Assembly: GCA_023105745.1 (NCBI GenBank)
Contig: JALGQZ010000007.1
Location: forward strand, 3,393,592 to 3,457,591
Reading direction: 5' to 3'
Source of the DNA: Austropuccinia psidii
Lineage: Eukaryota > Basidiomycota > Pucciniomycetes > Pucciniales > Sphaerophragmiaceae
Length of the DNA: 64,000 nt
In this document: positions 1-12,325 of the stretch, piece by piece
How the letters are laid out: every line of letters starts with the position of its first letter
How positions within the stretch are numbered: the first letter of the stretch is position 1
Notes under the pieces: model-generated
Told to the model about the DNA's origin: nothing
The model's database searches: none
Seen by the model: the letters and a program-made list of their open reading frames with translations, nothing else
Made by a program: the position numbers and the translations under genes

Positions 1-1738
1 AAGGTAATAATTGATTAAAGATAGTATGAAATAGGTTTTTTAAGAGAAAACACATCAATTTTATTGTTCTCAACTTTATAAGTATAAGAAAAATAATATT
101 ATAGAGATTTATTGTTTTACCAACAATAAACATTTATCAAGAAATGATTTACAAGAGATATTTAAGGCTACAAATGAAATTTCTTCAAGAGAAATTTCAA
201 TCAGAACTAATTGAGCAAAGAAATGCAGGAAATTAATATAAGAGAAGAGTCTTCAAAAATATTATTCAGGAGAAAACACACCCAAAATTGACCAGAGTGA
301 ATTTGCAAACAAAGTGACAAAGCTAATAGTGATGAAAGATGCTTTAATTCACTTATGGGGTGGCTCAAGAGTAAAAATGATTATAGGAATTACAAACAAT
401 GATTAGAATAATGATTTCATGTGTTTAAAATCTTTCAAATAATTTGAAGAGGGTTGTTGGAATCTTTTATTAATTTGTTTAACAGTGTTTAAACTAATTA
501 TAAAAGGAAAAGATTCTAACATGTAGAGAAAAGTGGAGCTAAGAAGACATTCTTTTATAGTCATCAATTATCTTAGTCCAAAGGTAGAATTTTCTCTTGT
601 CAGTCGTGGAAAACACTCTGAAAACATAAAAGCCAATTATGGAATCATTGAACACTGGTTTGGACCAAAAAAGGGTCGGTTTTAGCCATTTTTTGCTATT
701 TTCAGGCATTTTGGACCCTTAAATCAGCCAGTGCTATAGTAATACCTGGTTTTAAGCCTTCAAAACACGTCATAATGTGTGTAAGAGACTTAAAAGCCAG
801 TTCAAACTGTTTTTACAATGTTTTTTTATCATAAGGGTAGGTTTACCCTCTTGGAAACAGTTAAAACTGCCCTGGTTGGTATCCAAACCTTATGATCAAT
901 TGAGACACAGACCCTGTGACTCAATTGCAGGCCAAAAGTGATGAACCGTTGTGTGGAATTTGACATCTAAGGCCTGTCAGAAAGGAATTCGGGGGTCTGG
1001 CTCCCCCTTGGAGCCAAGATTCCTTTTTCCCCCAGAATCAATCTTTCCAGTTTATTTTTTTCTTTAATTCCTCATCATTTATTATAATTATAATTTACAT
1101 ATGTGATTCAATTGATTTTTTACAGTACACAACTTTAATAATTGACACCTCATATGTAAATTAAAGTTCACTTATGTAATAGGTGGGCACATTTTGAAAT
1201 TTCAATTGAAAATACTTCAATTCCTCATCACTTCTAAACTACACAAAAAACCTCAATTTCAACACAAATATTGATTTTTAACCCCACAATTGATGTGAAT
1301 TAAGTTAAGGTTTCTATAATTTTCAACTTTTGTACAGACAATACTAAAGACTCAATTTAAGCTTTTTTAGAGTTGAGTTACAGAAATTTTACCCAGAGGT
1401 GACCCCACCTTATTTTTTATGAGGAGTCTAATGGTGAAATAATTTTCATATGTTTATTTTTAGGATAAAAAGTCATAATAATTTTTACCCAACTTTTTTC
1501 CAAAAATATTTCAATTTTGGTATTTTTGTTGAAAATTTATTTTTAGTTCATTTTTTCAAATAAAAATGTGCTTTCACACTTTTGAATTTTAATTTAATTT
1601 TATTTTCAAGTTATAATTTAATTTTCATTTTTATGTATAAATTTATCTTTGTATTTTAATTTTTGTTTTGATAATATAAATAAATGTATTTTATTTTATA
1701 ATTTTATCTTCTTTTATTATTTGTGGTCTTTCGGGTAT
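1..1738 (-). repeat. Element A 3' LTR (left end outside window)
   Basis: Positions 1-680 align with 8153-8716. The stretch from about 660 to 1450 is the reverse complement of about 12560-13315 in the LTR of C. The end nearest the body lacks the TGTGAGCC start seen in K at 63754: recognisable LTR stops at the CATACCCGAAAGACCACAAAT equivalent near 1720-1738 and runs directly into pol codons. A deletion therefore removed the pol stop codon, the polypurine tract and about 25 bp of LTR. Confidence 0.85.
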
Positions 1739-4700
1739 GACTTGGTATTGTTGTTATTTTTAGTTTTTCTGAACCTTCTGAGAGGTTTAGTAGATTCAGG
1801 TATGTCCTTTTCTGCTAACCATTGATCTTCAAAAGCTGGGTCACTGTACCTAACAAGGTATTCCCTTACTTCCTTGGTTCTTCACTTCCTTTCTTTGAGA
1901 ACTTTGGTGATTTTCCTAGTACCAGAATATTCAATAGGAGATATATGCTGGGGAACTTTATTTCTCAAAGGAAATCTCTCAGCATCACTAGATTTATATG
2001 GTTTTACCAATCTTACTGGAAATGTAGGATGCTTATTGCTAGGTTCATTAGATAATTCTACTCAAATTGCATTTTCCCCATGGAAGGCCTTAGGATCAAA
2101 GGTCCTACAAAGGAGTCTTTTAGCTTCTTACATACCTTGAGTTAGTGGTGGATACAAGTACTAAATCTGCCACTTTGAAATCTTGAGTGACATGTGATTT
2201 GTCCCATTTGTCTTTGGCATATGCAAACAAGTCCTCCATGCACCTTATTGCATGCTTTCTAGCTTTTTCTAGAATTCCTTTGAAGCCACCAGCTTTGAGA
2301 TGTATTTCAACCAAATCCTCCCTCAATGAATCTTGGGGTAATTTGGGATTCAATCCTTTCTCTAGAATAGCAGGAGTTTGATTGGTACTGGCATGAATGG
2401 ATGTTTTATATGGCAATTCCAGTTCTGGTAAGATAGTGAACTAGTCATGGGTGAACCCATCACAATCTTTCAATTAAATGGAATATGCACATAATATTCT
2501 TACTATATCTTCCCAGATTTGGATGATTCTTTCATCCAGTCTATCAGTTTGTAGGTTTGGCTGTAGAGAAGGACCACTTTGCTCCAAATAATTGGTGAAG
2601 ATTTGTCCATAGTGCTGAGGTGAATTTGGGATCTCTTTCACTAATGATATTTGTGAATATTCCAGTCCATGATATTACTCTATTCCATGTTGGAAGAGCT
2701 GCATCCATGGCTGTATCATCCTTGTGACATGGTAGAAAGATTGGAGTCTTACTAAATCTGTCAACAATAACTAGGAATGCATCATAACTTCTATCACCCC
2801 CTGTTGGTAGCCCAGTTACCCAACCCATATGGACAATTTTGCAAGGTTTTCTGGGTTCTTGGATTTTGATCATATTTCCAAGTCTTTTTCCAGTGGATTT
2901 ATTTGCCTTTTGACATCTGTCACAGGTTTTGCAACACTCATAAACATATTTCTGCCACATTGGCCACCATATACAGGTCTTTATTTTTTCTCTTTTCCTG
3001 TCCTGAGAAGGGGCTGTCATGGCATTCTTTCAGTACAAGATTTATTAGGTACCTGTCCATGACTATTATTACACATCTATGCTTAGTTCTGTGATAAATT
3101 ATACCATACAGTAAGTTAAATCTTCCTTCATCAGATGATTTCTTCCTTATTTGATCTAAGGCATGTATCAAATTTCTGTCTTTATAGTATTTGGTAAGTA
3201 ATTGGCATATGATGCTAAAATTATTATCTTGAGTATAGCTGTTTCTTACTTTCTCAAAGAATGTTGTGCTCAGATCTGTAACACTAATTCCTTCTATTGG
3301 GATCTTTGGGGAAGTCTCTTCTTGTACATAAGAAGGATTATCAATATTATTTGGTAATGAACATCTCCTCAGTCCATCTGCATTTTTATGCATATTTCCA
3401 TCTTTGTGAAAAATAGTCATATTAACTCTATACTCCTGTATGGCTATTTGCCATCTGAGCATATTCCTTTTTGGTGTTGCCATGTTTAAAAGTGATTTAA
3501 CAGTGGTAAAATATGTTATCACTTCCAAAACACATCCTTCTAGGAATTAATTGAGTTTTTCAAAGGCCCAGACAAGGCATAAACACTCCATCTGACTTGC
3601 TCCACATCTAGCTTCCGTTGGTTTGATTTTCCTGGATATGAAACATATGGGTCTTTCCACAGGTTTTTCAGCTATAATCTGAACTTGATGAAGTGCAGCA
3701 CCTAGCCCATCGCCTGATGCATCAATATAAAGCTTGAAGGGCACCTTAAAGTCTGGCATCAGTAAGATTGGAGCAGTGGTGAAGGCTTTTCTTAATGATT
3801 CAAAGGTTTTGGTTCTGTCAACAGTCATTTCAAATAATTTTTCTTTGTCACATAATCCATGAAGAGGTCTTGCTATGGATGCAAAATCTTCAATATGCTG
3901 CCTGTAATATCCTGAAAACCCCAAAAATGACTGAATTTATTTTTTTTCTGAAGCATAGGTTTCAGTAGAACTGCTTCAACTTTGTTTTTTTCAATTCCAA
4001 GGGATATACCACATACTAAATGTCCCAGTGGTTTGAGTTCTTTAGATCAAAAATCAAATTTCTTTAAAGAAATTTTTATGTTTACAGATTGAATTTTTCC
4101 AAAACTCTGGATGATCTGTATATATGTTCTTCCCAAATCTTGGAACATACAATAATGTCATCAATGTAAATGATTAAACATCCTTCTGAACATTCTTCAG
4201 GTAAGATTTCATTCATCATTGTTTGGAAGTGTGAAGGTGCATTCTTGATACCAAAAGGCATCCTCAAATATTCATACACTCGACAATGAACAATAATCCT
4301 TAAGTATTTTCTTTCCTTCAGTCTCACCACATTTTGATTAAATCTGTTAAGGGCCTCCATGGTGCTTATATACACTGCTTGAGATATTTGGGTAAGCGCA
4401 ATTTGGATTTTTGGTATTGCGTACCAGTTTGGAACAGTAGCATTCTAGATTTTCAATTATGACATGGCACTATGACTGGTATAGTTATATCTATCTCCTC
4501 ATTGTGCCCAACCTTTCTTATTACACCAAGGTCTAGAAGCTCTTTAATATGGATTCCCATAGCTTCTCTTGATTTGGGACTTGCTGGATATGCAGGTCTT
4601 CTCAAGAGTGGTGGGTAAGGTCTTTCAATATTAAGAATAATGTCAACCTCATGACCAATAATTTCTCCAAGTGGTTCTTTATCTGATGCAAAGGCTTCTT

Positions 4701-5800
4701 TGTGGTCATATAGAAGGGCAGAAAGCTCACTCTCTTGTTTATCAGTGAGATGAATACTGCTTTCAGCTTCATTTAACTGTTCAGACTTGAACCGTTCTAA
4801 CTCTAAGTTGACTTGTAATAATGTTTTCACTGTACTTTGTCCTTTGAATGGTAAAAAGGCAACTTTTTGATGTTTATTGTCCCCAATAGTAAACTATCTT
4901 TCCTTGTTGCTATGTAAGTCTTTAACATACATGATTAAGTAGTCATTTCCCAATATAAAATGGGTACTAGAGAAATTTTCCATATCAAGAAATTCGACAG
5001 TTATTCTTAAATTTCCATTTATTTGTGGAGATATGAAAGTACTCTCAAATATGCCCAATACTTTCATTGGACTACTTTGACTTTTAAATTTTATGCCATC
5101 AATTGGCAACAATTGATCTTCAAAATTTGGTACACAAGTCTTAAGAAAAGATTTTCCAACGCAAGAGCAGAAGGCTTCTCGGCCAAGTAAAAGCTTAGTT
5201 GGTTTGTTGTTAATTACCAATTCTGTTATACAGGAGTTACCAGCTGTATTACCTTTTCCCCTTTTTGGTTTGGTTTTCATTAGTTGTGCATCTTGAATTT
5301 TTGATAAATCAATTTGACCATTTCTCAATTGTGGAAAATGGGAATGAGATTCCATCATGTCAAATGTGACATTTTTGTTTTCTATATCTTTTGAATATTC
5401 AGAGAATATTGATGATTTCTCATCTGAATCATCTTCAATTAAATCATCTTTTTCAACATCAGGTTCCTTCTCAATGTAAATTTCATTGATTTTCTCTTTC
5501 CTGGGACATGTATTAGCTAAATATGTGGTGCTTTGGAAAATATGGCACTTTCTCATTACATATGTGGAGTTATACTTAATATTATTAGAATTTCCTTTGG
5601 TATTTTTATCCAAATAATCTTTCAAAGGTGTATTAAACCTTGTTTTGATATTCACCCTTCTAGAACCAATTCTGGGTCTGGTCGTTACTTCTTCCAATAT
5701 ATTAATAATATCTTCTGCTGAAGATTGCTCAATAGTCCTGCTTTTGACAGAATGCTCTAAGTCACCTCTAAATTGTCTTATAGTGTTTCTGTGAATCATA
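1739..5800 (-). pseudogene. pol: Element A pol remnant (protease, RT, RNase H, integrase)
   Basis: Broken Ty3/Gypsy polyprotein. Recognisable pieces in minus-strand order are: protease (4894-5300, CSCVGKSFLKTCVPNFEDQL), the RT amino part (4453-4830, [20 protein letters not shown]), the RT catalytic block (4082-4375, [11 protein letters not shown]), the RT end and RNase H (3547-3924), RNase H with the start of integrase (2938-3528), the integrase core (2544-3020, [16 protein letters not shown]) and the integrase tail (2120-2416). The final codons near 1750-1800 read LRRFRK, as in E. The protease active site reads LGREAF where C has LDPGA and E has LDTGA, so the catalytic Asp is gone. Stops and frameshifts separate all the pieces. 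It cannot make a working enzyme. Confidence 0.9.
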
Positions 5801-7640
5801 AATTATGACATGTCAGGATATAATGCTTTCAATATATCTTGTTTTTGAAAAAATCATGGTAAATCTTTGTCTTTGTCAGAATTAAATTTAAAATATTACA
5901 AGGCTGTTTCAACCTGAAATCTGGAAGCATCATTGTGCCATTTGTTGATAATTTGGGTTTTCCACCAAGTCCAACTTTGGTGTCCATGTGCCTGTCTCAA
6001 TTTTTTATACCATCTGTGGGCTGATTTGGTAAACAAGGTGTTAAATGTTGCTGTTACCAATCTGTCTGGTAATTTAAAATCTTCTTTAATCATGTCAATA
6101 CCTCTGATGAATTCCATATTGTCATACTCTCCTTCACCAATGAAGTGAGGCCATTCCTTAAGTTTTGGTAGTTCTTTCAAAAGTGCTTGGCCCATTGATG
6201 GTTCCACGTTGTGAAAAGAAGTGGATAATTCATTTTTTAACTGTTAATTATCAGGATCCAATACTTGTGGATTGGGAATTCCTGCACCCTTCTTTTGATT
6301 TGAGGTGTAGACATCCTAGGTAAGGTGTGCAGTAATTGTTCAATATCATTCATTTTGATGTTGGTACACCTTTGAGAATTTCAGAGCTCATTTTGGAACC
6401 TTTGTATTAAATTGATTACTTCATTTTTATACATATCTTCCTTATGTATTAATTATTGAGATAATTATTTCTGTGTAGTATTATCAGAAGTGACTTGATT
6501 CAATTTCATTTTGAATTTTGATACTTCTTGTTGTGAGGTGTCGAATGACTTTTTCAAGGCAATTGTATATGCCTTTGCTTCAGTGAAATAATTTGCAATA
6601 TCATGAAGGACTTTCTTATTATCTTTGTTAATAATATTTATGGCTTGTTTTATTCTTGTTTCAATTATGTCATCAATATTTAATTTAGAATATCTGTCTG
6701 TTAGTTCTTTAATAATGGAAGATTGTTCATTTGATTTATTTCCAAATGAATTTTCATTATTAGAAGTTTCAATTGTTCTTAAAACTTTTTCAAAACACAT
6801 AAGTGTCTCAGTCATTTGGCTCAGACTTAAGTTATTTTTCTTAAGATTGTTACAAATTGATTAATTTTTATCAGAAATGTGACTTTTCGTGTCATTCATA
6901 GTTATATACAAGTTTGGAATGCCATCTATAATATCAGAATTCATTTCTGATATCTTATTCAGGCTGCCTCCTTTTCTGAAATTTGATCATTGTTCTGGCC
7001 ATCTGAAATACATTTTCCATGGCATCCTTCTGAATCTTTGGGATTCTGTAGCCCTGGCTGTACGTTTTTGTGGCTGGTGCTTTGCCTCTGCCCTTGTTCT
7101 GAGCTTGTGGCTGCTTATTTCACATTGGAATTTATGCTCTTGGCTACTGGGGCTGTTTTTGGCACTGGCTTGGGTGGTGGAAGGGTTCTTTTCCTCCATT
7201 CTGCTGTTAACAGCATCATGCTTTTCTTTTCCATCAATGGATACCATCCATTGAGTAATTTGCAAGTCTTGGGATGGCCCAGGAGTTTTCTCACAGTCAG
7301 GTAGGAATCCATGTAGCTTTTCCACAGATCAGAAAGGATCTGGTACTCTTTGTGCTGCAATAAATTATTGTAGGCCTTCTGGCTAGCTTTGTATATGTCC
7401 ACTGAGGCTTCTTGTGGTAGTGTCAGCTCTTTTTGAAGGTGAAACAGTATTATAAGCTTCAGATTGGCATAATTTGTCAGCTTGGGATCCATTTACTGAC
7501 CCTTGTCCTTCTGTAACTCATTGGCATCTGCCATAATCACATCTATAAACTTTGTGGGAGCTGCTTGAGGGGTTATAGCTGGCTCCTGATCTGGTTGAAG
7601 GAATTATTATGCTTAAAAAAGGTGCAAAATAGTAGTTTTA
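5801..7640 (-). pseudogene. gag: Element A gag remnant
   Basis: Decayed Gag region. 5896-6207 holds the capsid-like block (LKEWPHFIGEGEYDNMEFIR; later WTWWKTQIINKW) shared with C, D, E and F. 6465-6815 is a Lys/Glu/Ile-rich segment of coiled-coil character. 7115-7492 carries the upstream ORF-X frame (EASVDIYKASQKAYNNLL, then LLNGWYPL), and another frame, 6987-7325, carries the overlapping gag-pol frame of the same stretch. Stops at about 6208-6464 and 6816-6990 break it. A stop also separates IDVIMADANELQKDKGQ from MDPKLTNYANLKL near 7495, where C is open. Confidence 0.8.
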
Positions 7641-7655
7641 CATCAAAAAACTCAC

Positions 7656-7853
7656 TATTTGCCAAATTCTTAGCTTTTTGGAGAGTATTACTCATTTAAA
7701 AATTGATTAATTCTGAAGGAATTGGTTCTGGTTGATTATTCTGAGTTACAATAACAGTACTATTATTCTCAGAATTGACAGTACTTTCAGGAATAATGCT
7801 AGTAACTTTTGATGAAGTTTCAATATTCTCTTGTCTTACCACATTATCAGACA
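7656..7853 (-). other. Element A leader exon (decayed)
   Basis: Minus-strand counterpart of the 198-nt leader exon of C, with the same length and the same opening codons (SDNVVRQENIE). The donor is intact (ATA|GTGAGT at 7656/7655), but the acceptor dinucleotide just upstream is AC instead of AG and one in-frame stop has arisen. See the ORF-X finding. Confidence 0.55.
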
Positions 7854-8078
7854 GTAAAATAAATGAATTAAGCAATTAATTTAGTAGAAAAAAGAATTTT
7901 TAAAAAGAGACATGAAAATTAAAGCCTCAATTATAATATGAAAAAGTTTTATTTTTTATGAAATTTTTTAATTATAATAATTTTTGATGGATTTTTGAAT
8001 TTTTCAATGTAAGAAAAGGGATTTAAAAGAGAGTAAAAATATATGTCACAGGAAAAATATCACAGCTTGGCCCCCAAA

Positions 8079-8716
8079 TTTAAGTTGTGGATATGAAACT
8101 TTGATTAAAATCAAGTACTTTCCTGTTCTCAAAATTTGTATAAGGTAAAAATTTATTAAAAATATTATGAAATAATACTTTTCAGAGAAAACACGCCAAT
8201 TTTACTGTTTTTGACTTTATAAGTAGCAAAATAATAATTTTATAAATATTGATTCTTTTAACAACAATAAAAATTTATCCAAAAATACTCTACACATGAT
8301 ATTTAAGGCTACAAAAAATTTCTTCAAGAGCAATTTCAATTGGAATTAATTGAGCAAAGAACTGCAAACAAAGTAACAAAGTTACCAGCAATGAAAGATG
8401 CTTTAATTCACTTATGGGGTGGCTCAAGAGTAAAAATGAGTAAAAGGATTACAAACAGTGATTATATTGATTTTTTAAAGTGGTTAAAAGGTTTAAAATG
8501 ATAATAAAGGGGTTTTTGGAATCTTTTATTGATTGGTTTAACAGTGTTTAAACTAATGATAAAAGAAAAAATCCTAACATGAAGAGAAAAGTGGGGCAAA
8601 GAAGACATTTCTTTATAGCCATCAATTCCCTTTCTCCAAGAGTAAAATTTGCTCTTGCCAGTTGTGGAAAACACTATGACAACAGAAGAGCCAATTATGG
8701 CATCATTGAACCCTGG
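8079..8716 (-). repeat. Element A 5' LTR, truncated by B
   Basis: Direct repeat of 1-680, directly upstream of the gag leader. The border with the leader is the conserved TTTGGGGGCC primer-site-like sequence (minus strand, 8078 downward). The LTR stops at 8716, where element B begins with TGTCACAGCC; the remaining ~1.1 kb is not found in the window. Confidence 0.85.
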
Positions 8717-10223
8717 TGTCACAGCCATGGAAATTACCCTCCTGGAGTCCATATGGCATATCAGTGCCATATCAATATTATGGAAATTTGGCCATATCCA
8801 TAATCACTGGCCAAATTGGTCCTCACATCTTTTCTGTCCTTTTATGGTCATTTCACTCCTGGGGACAACCTGGCCCCTTCACTATCATGAGGCCTTTCCA
8901 GGCCATTCTCTCCTTTTGGGAACTTTCAGGTATTTTCCAGTAAACAGGGAAAATACATCCCAAAAGCCTTTATTTGGCTTTTTAAGCTGTAAATACATTT
9001 TTGTGCATTTTGCGCATTTTTTCTGTATTCAGCTGTATATGCCATTTTCCCATGTATTATGGGAAATATGTCCAAAAGGCCATATCAGACCTTTTGGGGC
9101 TTGATTTCCAGTTTTGTGCATTTTGCGCATTTTTGTTCACTTTTCTCAAATACAGTTTTAAAGCTGTATAAGCTGTATTTGGCCAATAAACCCAGAAACA
9201 CCTTCTCACCTATGAAGTGACCCAAAACCCAATTTTCACTCTCATCCTCCTGACTTCACCCACAAAGACCTTTGGCCACTTTCACCATTCAGCAACTCAA
9301 ATTTTCATAAATGGTGTTATACACCTTTCTGCACCTTTTTTCACCAGCAATCCATTGGTGTCAATATCAGAGGGGTAATTCAACATTCCATAAGTCACCA
9401 AAGTGTCATGTCATCCAGAGGACCCATCAAGGCTCAAGTGCAGGTGTAATTTCTCAAAGACCAATGACACCATCAGGAATTCATTGGTTATTCTCACTTC
9501 AAGTATTCCTCCCAAGGGAATACTGTCAATTCATTCCCAAGGTGTATTCAAGAGGCAGTTCCAAACAAGTTTTCAATTGTCAATTCTCCATCAATCCAAC
9601 TTGGGAAGCACATTCATTTAAATACAGTCTAGATTCATAAAGACCTGTATCTCAATCATACATCATGGGAAAATCATTCAACACAGTTCATTTCCCAATC
9701 TGGCAAGGTATACACTTCATAAAGCTGTCAATACAGCTTCAAGGATTCAATACAGACCAGCTGTCAGCTTGAAGGAGTCAAGCTCTCATTGTTTCACATA
9801 TGCCAGCCTCCTTTGACCCTGGGGGGTTTTTTCCCCCAGTTAGTTAATATATTTTTATTTTATTTTATCTTTATTTATCTTATCATTTTTTTAAGTGAAT
9901 ACTGATATCATCAAGTCAGTCATTTAGCACCTTTTTTCTTTTCTTTCTTCACCTGTCAATGCATATTTTTTGGGCATATCCTTACAAATTCCATTGTTAA
10001 TTTTGGCAGGCTGAAACAGTGATTAAGGACTTACTTGGTTGGCTCTTTGGCCATTTGGATTCTCATTTCTCTTATTGTATCTCATCTTTGTACTCGCATT
10101 CTTCTTAGAGAAATTCAATCCTTTATTTTTATTTTCTTTATTCTTTTGGAGTCTTCCAGGTGAGTTCCCTGATTGCTGTGTGCCAGGCCACTCTTGTTTT
10201 TCTGTCCAAGAGCCCCTGTGAAA
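8717..10223 (+). repeat. Element B 5' LTR
   Basis: Starts TGTCACAGCC and ends AAGAGCCCCTGTGAAA, the counterpart of AAGAGCCCCTGTGACA in H, so the terminal CA has mutated to AA. At about 1507 bp it is twice the length of the H LTR. Shared blocks with H include the CTGGGG hairpin, the TCTTTCTTCNCCTGT stretch and the GAAACAGTG stretch. Small ORFs here are chance. Confidence 0.8.
9819..9852 (+). promoter_or_regulatory. B LTR hairpin and predicted self-primer site
   Basis: CTGGGGG and CCCCCAG arms (9819-9839) around a T-rich loop, followed at once by AGTTAGTTAATATA (from 9838). This is the counterpart of the H hairpin and self-primer at 50486-50515. Pairing with the B primer site at 10224 has decayed to about 11 of 14 positions. 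Confidence 0.45.
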
Positions 10224-10238
10224 TTCTATTAATTGACT
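10224..10238 (+). other. Element B primer-binding site (decayed)
   Basis: TTCTATTAATTGACT lies directly after the LTR, at the same distance as TTAAATTAATTAACT in H. It contains no TGG, so a tRNA primer is unlikely; it partly complements the LTR segment at 9838. Confidence 0.45.
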
Positions 10239-11047
10239 CAAAATTTCTTTCCATTCTGTTCATCCTTTCTTTATAATTTTATTCACTCATTTCATCAAAA
10301 TTATGACTCTCCAATGCTTATGACCTTTATGATTTGTTTTCATCTCTAAATTTTCTCTCATTCATTCTTCATTATGAAAATTGAAAGCTTACCAGATTTT
10401 ATTCTTGTTTCTCTTTTTTAAAACTCATCTCAAATCATCAATTTTGATTCATTCATAATTCAGGCATAATCTTAATTTTCACCTAATTTTCAAATTTTTC
10501 ATCAATTTATTCAGACACATTCTTCACATCAAGATTCATAGTTGTGTCATTATTCAAGAATTTTGATTTTTGAAGAAGAACTCAATTTATTTTGATTTGA
10601 TTGATTGATTGATTTGAAATGAATTGATATTTACCTCAAGAAAATTGATTGACCTGAATATTTCATTGATTTTGCTAATTTTTCATATCAAGAATTTGGA
10701 CATAAATTGATTTTGCTTCAAGAATTCATTTTGATTGATTGATTTTCTGCAAGATTTTGTTTTTGACTTATTTGGGGTATTGATTCATTAACTTCAAGAT
10801 TTCATTTGACATTGATTGATTGATTTTCCTGAAGTTTTCATTTTGATGTATTTGATTCATTGACTTCAAGTTTTCATTTGATATTTAATTGATTGATTTA
10901 CATGAAGATCTGATTTTGATTTATTGATATTCTTCAATATTTTGATTTTGAATTTTGACTTCAAGCTTTATTTCAAATTGCCTCAGGTTTTCATCTTCAA
11001 ATCTTTATTGATATTCTCCATTTTATTTCATTTTTATCCTCAAATCA
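10239..11047 (+). other. Element B T-rich leader with ATTGA repeats
   Basis: About 800 bp without a credible gene. It is strongly strand-biased toward T, with repeated TTGATTGATT and TTCAAGATTTTGATT units, especially at 10560-10930. H has a leader of the same character at 50899-51572, so this is a lineage trait rather than random low complexity. Confidence 0.6.
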
Positions 11048-12325
11048 TGCCCATCCAATGCTCACCTCCTGCAAGGCAGGAAAGATCTCAGGCCAGAACT
11101 CAAGCTGTTCTTACTTCGAATCCAAGAGGTCCTCCTGATTGTACCCAAGAAGTTCCTCAACTGAGGGCGCATTTAGACAGAGGACCAAATGTGGGAGGAG
11201 CAGCACCATCCAGGAAGGAAGGAAGAGTGCCAAGAAGATCAAGCTTATTCTCAGGAGTAGTTGGTGGACTCCCAGGACTTTCAAGGACCACTCTCAAAGG
11301 TCCAGGTGAAGATGGTGAAGAGGAGGAGGAGAATTCTGTGGAAGAGGAAGAGTCTGATGGTACTGAAGGTGTCCCTGCTCCTGTGGGGCATCCCAAGGTA
11401 CTGGAGGGCCAACTCTAGCCCAGTGTAATCAGTCTGTCTCTCATCAGTCTGAACCATCTTTATTGGCCATTATTCAGCAAATGACTCAGATTATCACCAA
11501 TATTCAAGAAGCTTCATCCTCACAAGCATAAAGACTCCATCTATGAAGGCACCAGAATGCTTTGATGGGACTCAACCCTTGAAAGTTAGAAGTTTCATTC
11601 AGTCTTGTCAACTGATTTTTCATAATGATCTGGAAAATTTATTTGAAGACAGAAATAAAGTTCTCTATTTCACTTCATTTCTCATTGGCAGGTCTGCAAA
11701 ATGGATTGAGCCTTATCTTTCCAATCTTACCAATCAAGACTCAAATTACCTTCTCAATTCTTGGAATTTATTTGAATCTCAACTCTTTACTTTATTCAGG
11801 GACCCAAATGAAGTTAGAAAAGCTGAAGCAGAGTCGGATTCTCTAAGAATTAAAGAAGGTGGCCATGTTTCTTTATACATAGCCTATTTCAGAAGTTTGG
11901 TTTCAAAAATTGGAGATTGGGGTAAAAGGGCTCTTATTCATCATTTCAGGAAGGGATTGCCATACAGGATTTTGGATCAATTGGCCTCCCATCCTTCAAG
12001 AATTGACTCTCTTCAAGACTTAATGAACATTACCCTGGAGCTTTATACCAGGTATCATGAGAGGCAAAATTAAAGGAGTCATCATCAAGAGAAGAAGCCA
12101 GAAGCCTCAAAGTCAAATTCTTCTCATCCTCAAAATTCTTCACGCTCAAGTCAAAAGAAGAATAAGAATTTTCAGAAGAGGGACAATCCCCATTCTTCTT
12201 TATTGAATAAAGATTTCAAGTTGATGAATTCTGAAAAATAAAGAATAATCAAGGAGGGTTTATGTACCTATTGTGGTGGGAAGCATGGTCTTGAGTCCTG
12301 TTTCAAAAGGCCTCAAAATGAATTT
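11048..12325 (+). pseudogene. gag: Element B gag remnant
   Basis: The ATG at 11048 opens MPIQCSPPARQERSQARTQ, aligning with the H Gag start (MPVQHSPPAKNTRSQ) and sharing the LDRGPNVGGAAPSR and acidic EEEEENSVEEEE stretches. The first frame stops near 11418. The capsid-like part resumes at 11543-12073 (APECFDGTQPLKVRSFIQSC; KWIEPYLSNL) and stops at 12071. The knuckle CTYCGGKHGLESC follows near 12265 in a further open piece, before the sequence breaks off at about 12320. The knuckle has the same C-X2-C-X3-H-X4-C spacing as H. Confidence 0.85.

Larger units (their letters stand above)
1..8716 (-). mobile_element. Element A: decayed Ty3/Gypsy LTR retrotransposon
   Basis: The body reads on the minus strand from gag near 7600 to the integrase tail near 1750. 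Direct LTR copies flank it at both ends: the sequence at 1-680 matches 8153-8716 in the same orientation. The left LTR begins about 74 bp before the window, judged from this alignment. Many stops and frameshifts break every domain, so it is an old dead copy. It belongs to the same family as C and is related to D, E and F. Its right LTR is interrupted at 8717 by element B. Confidence 0.9.
8717..12325 (+). mobile_element. Element B: 3'-truncated chromovirus-type Gypsy, relative of H
   Basis: Contains an LTR (8717-10223), primer site, T-rich leader and broken gag, in the same order and with the same motifs as H. It has no pol: similarity to H ends just after the Gag zinc knuckle and the LTR of C begins. 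The left border sits in the A LTR. No target duplication can be tested because the right end is gone. Confidence 0.85.
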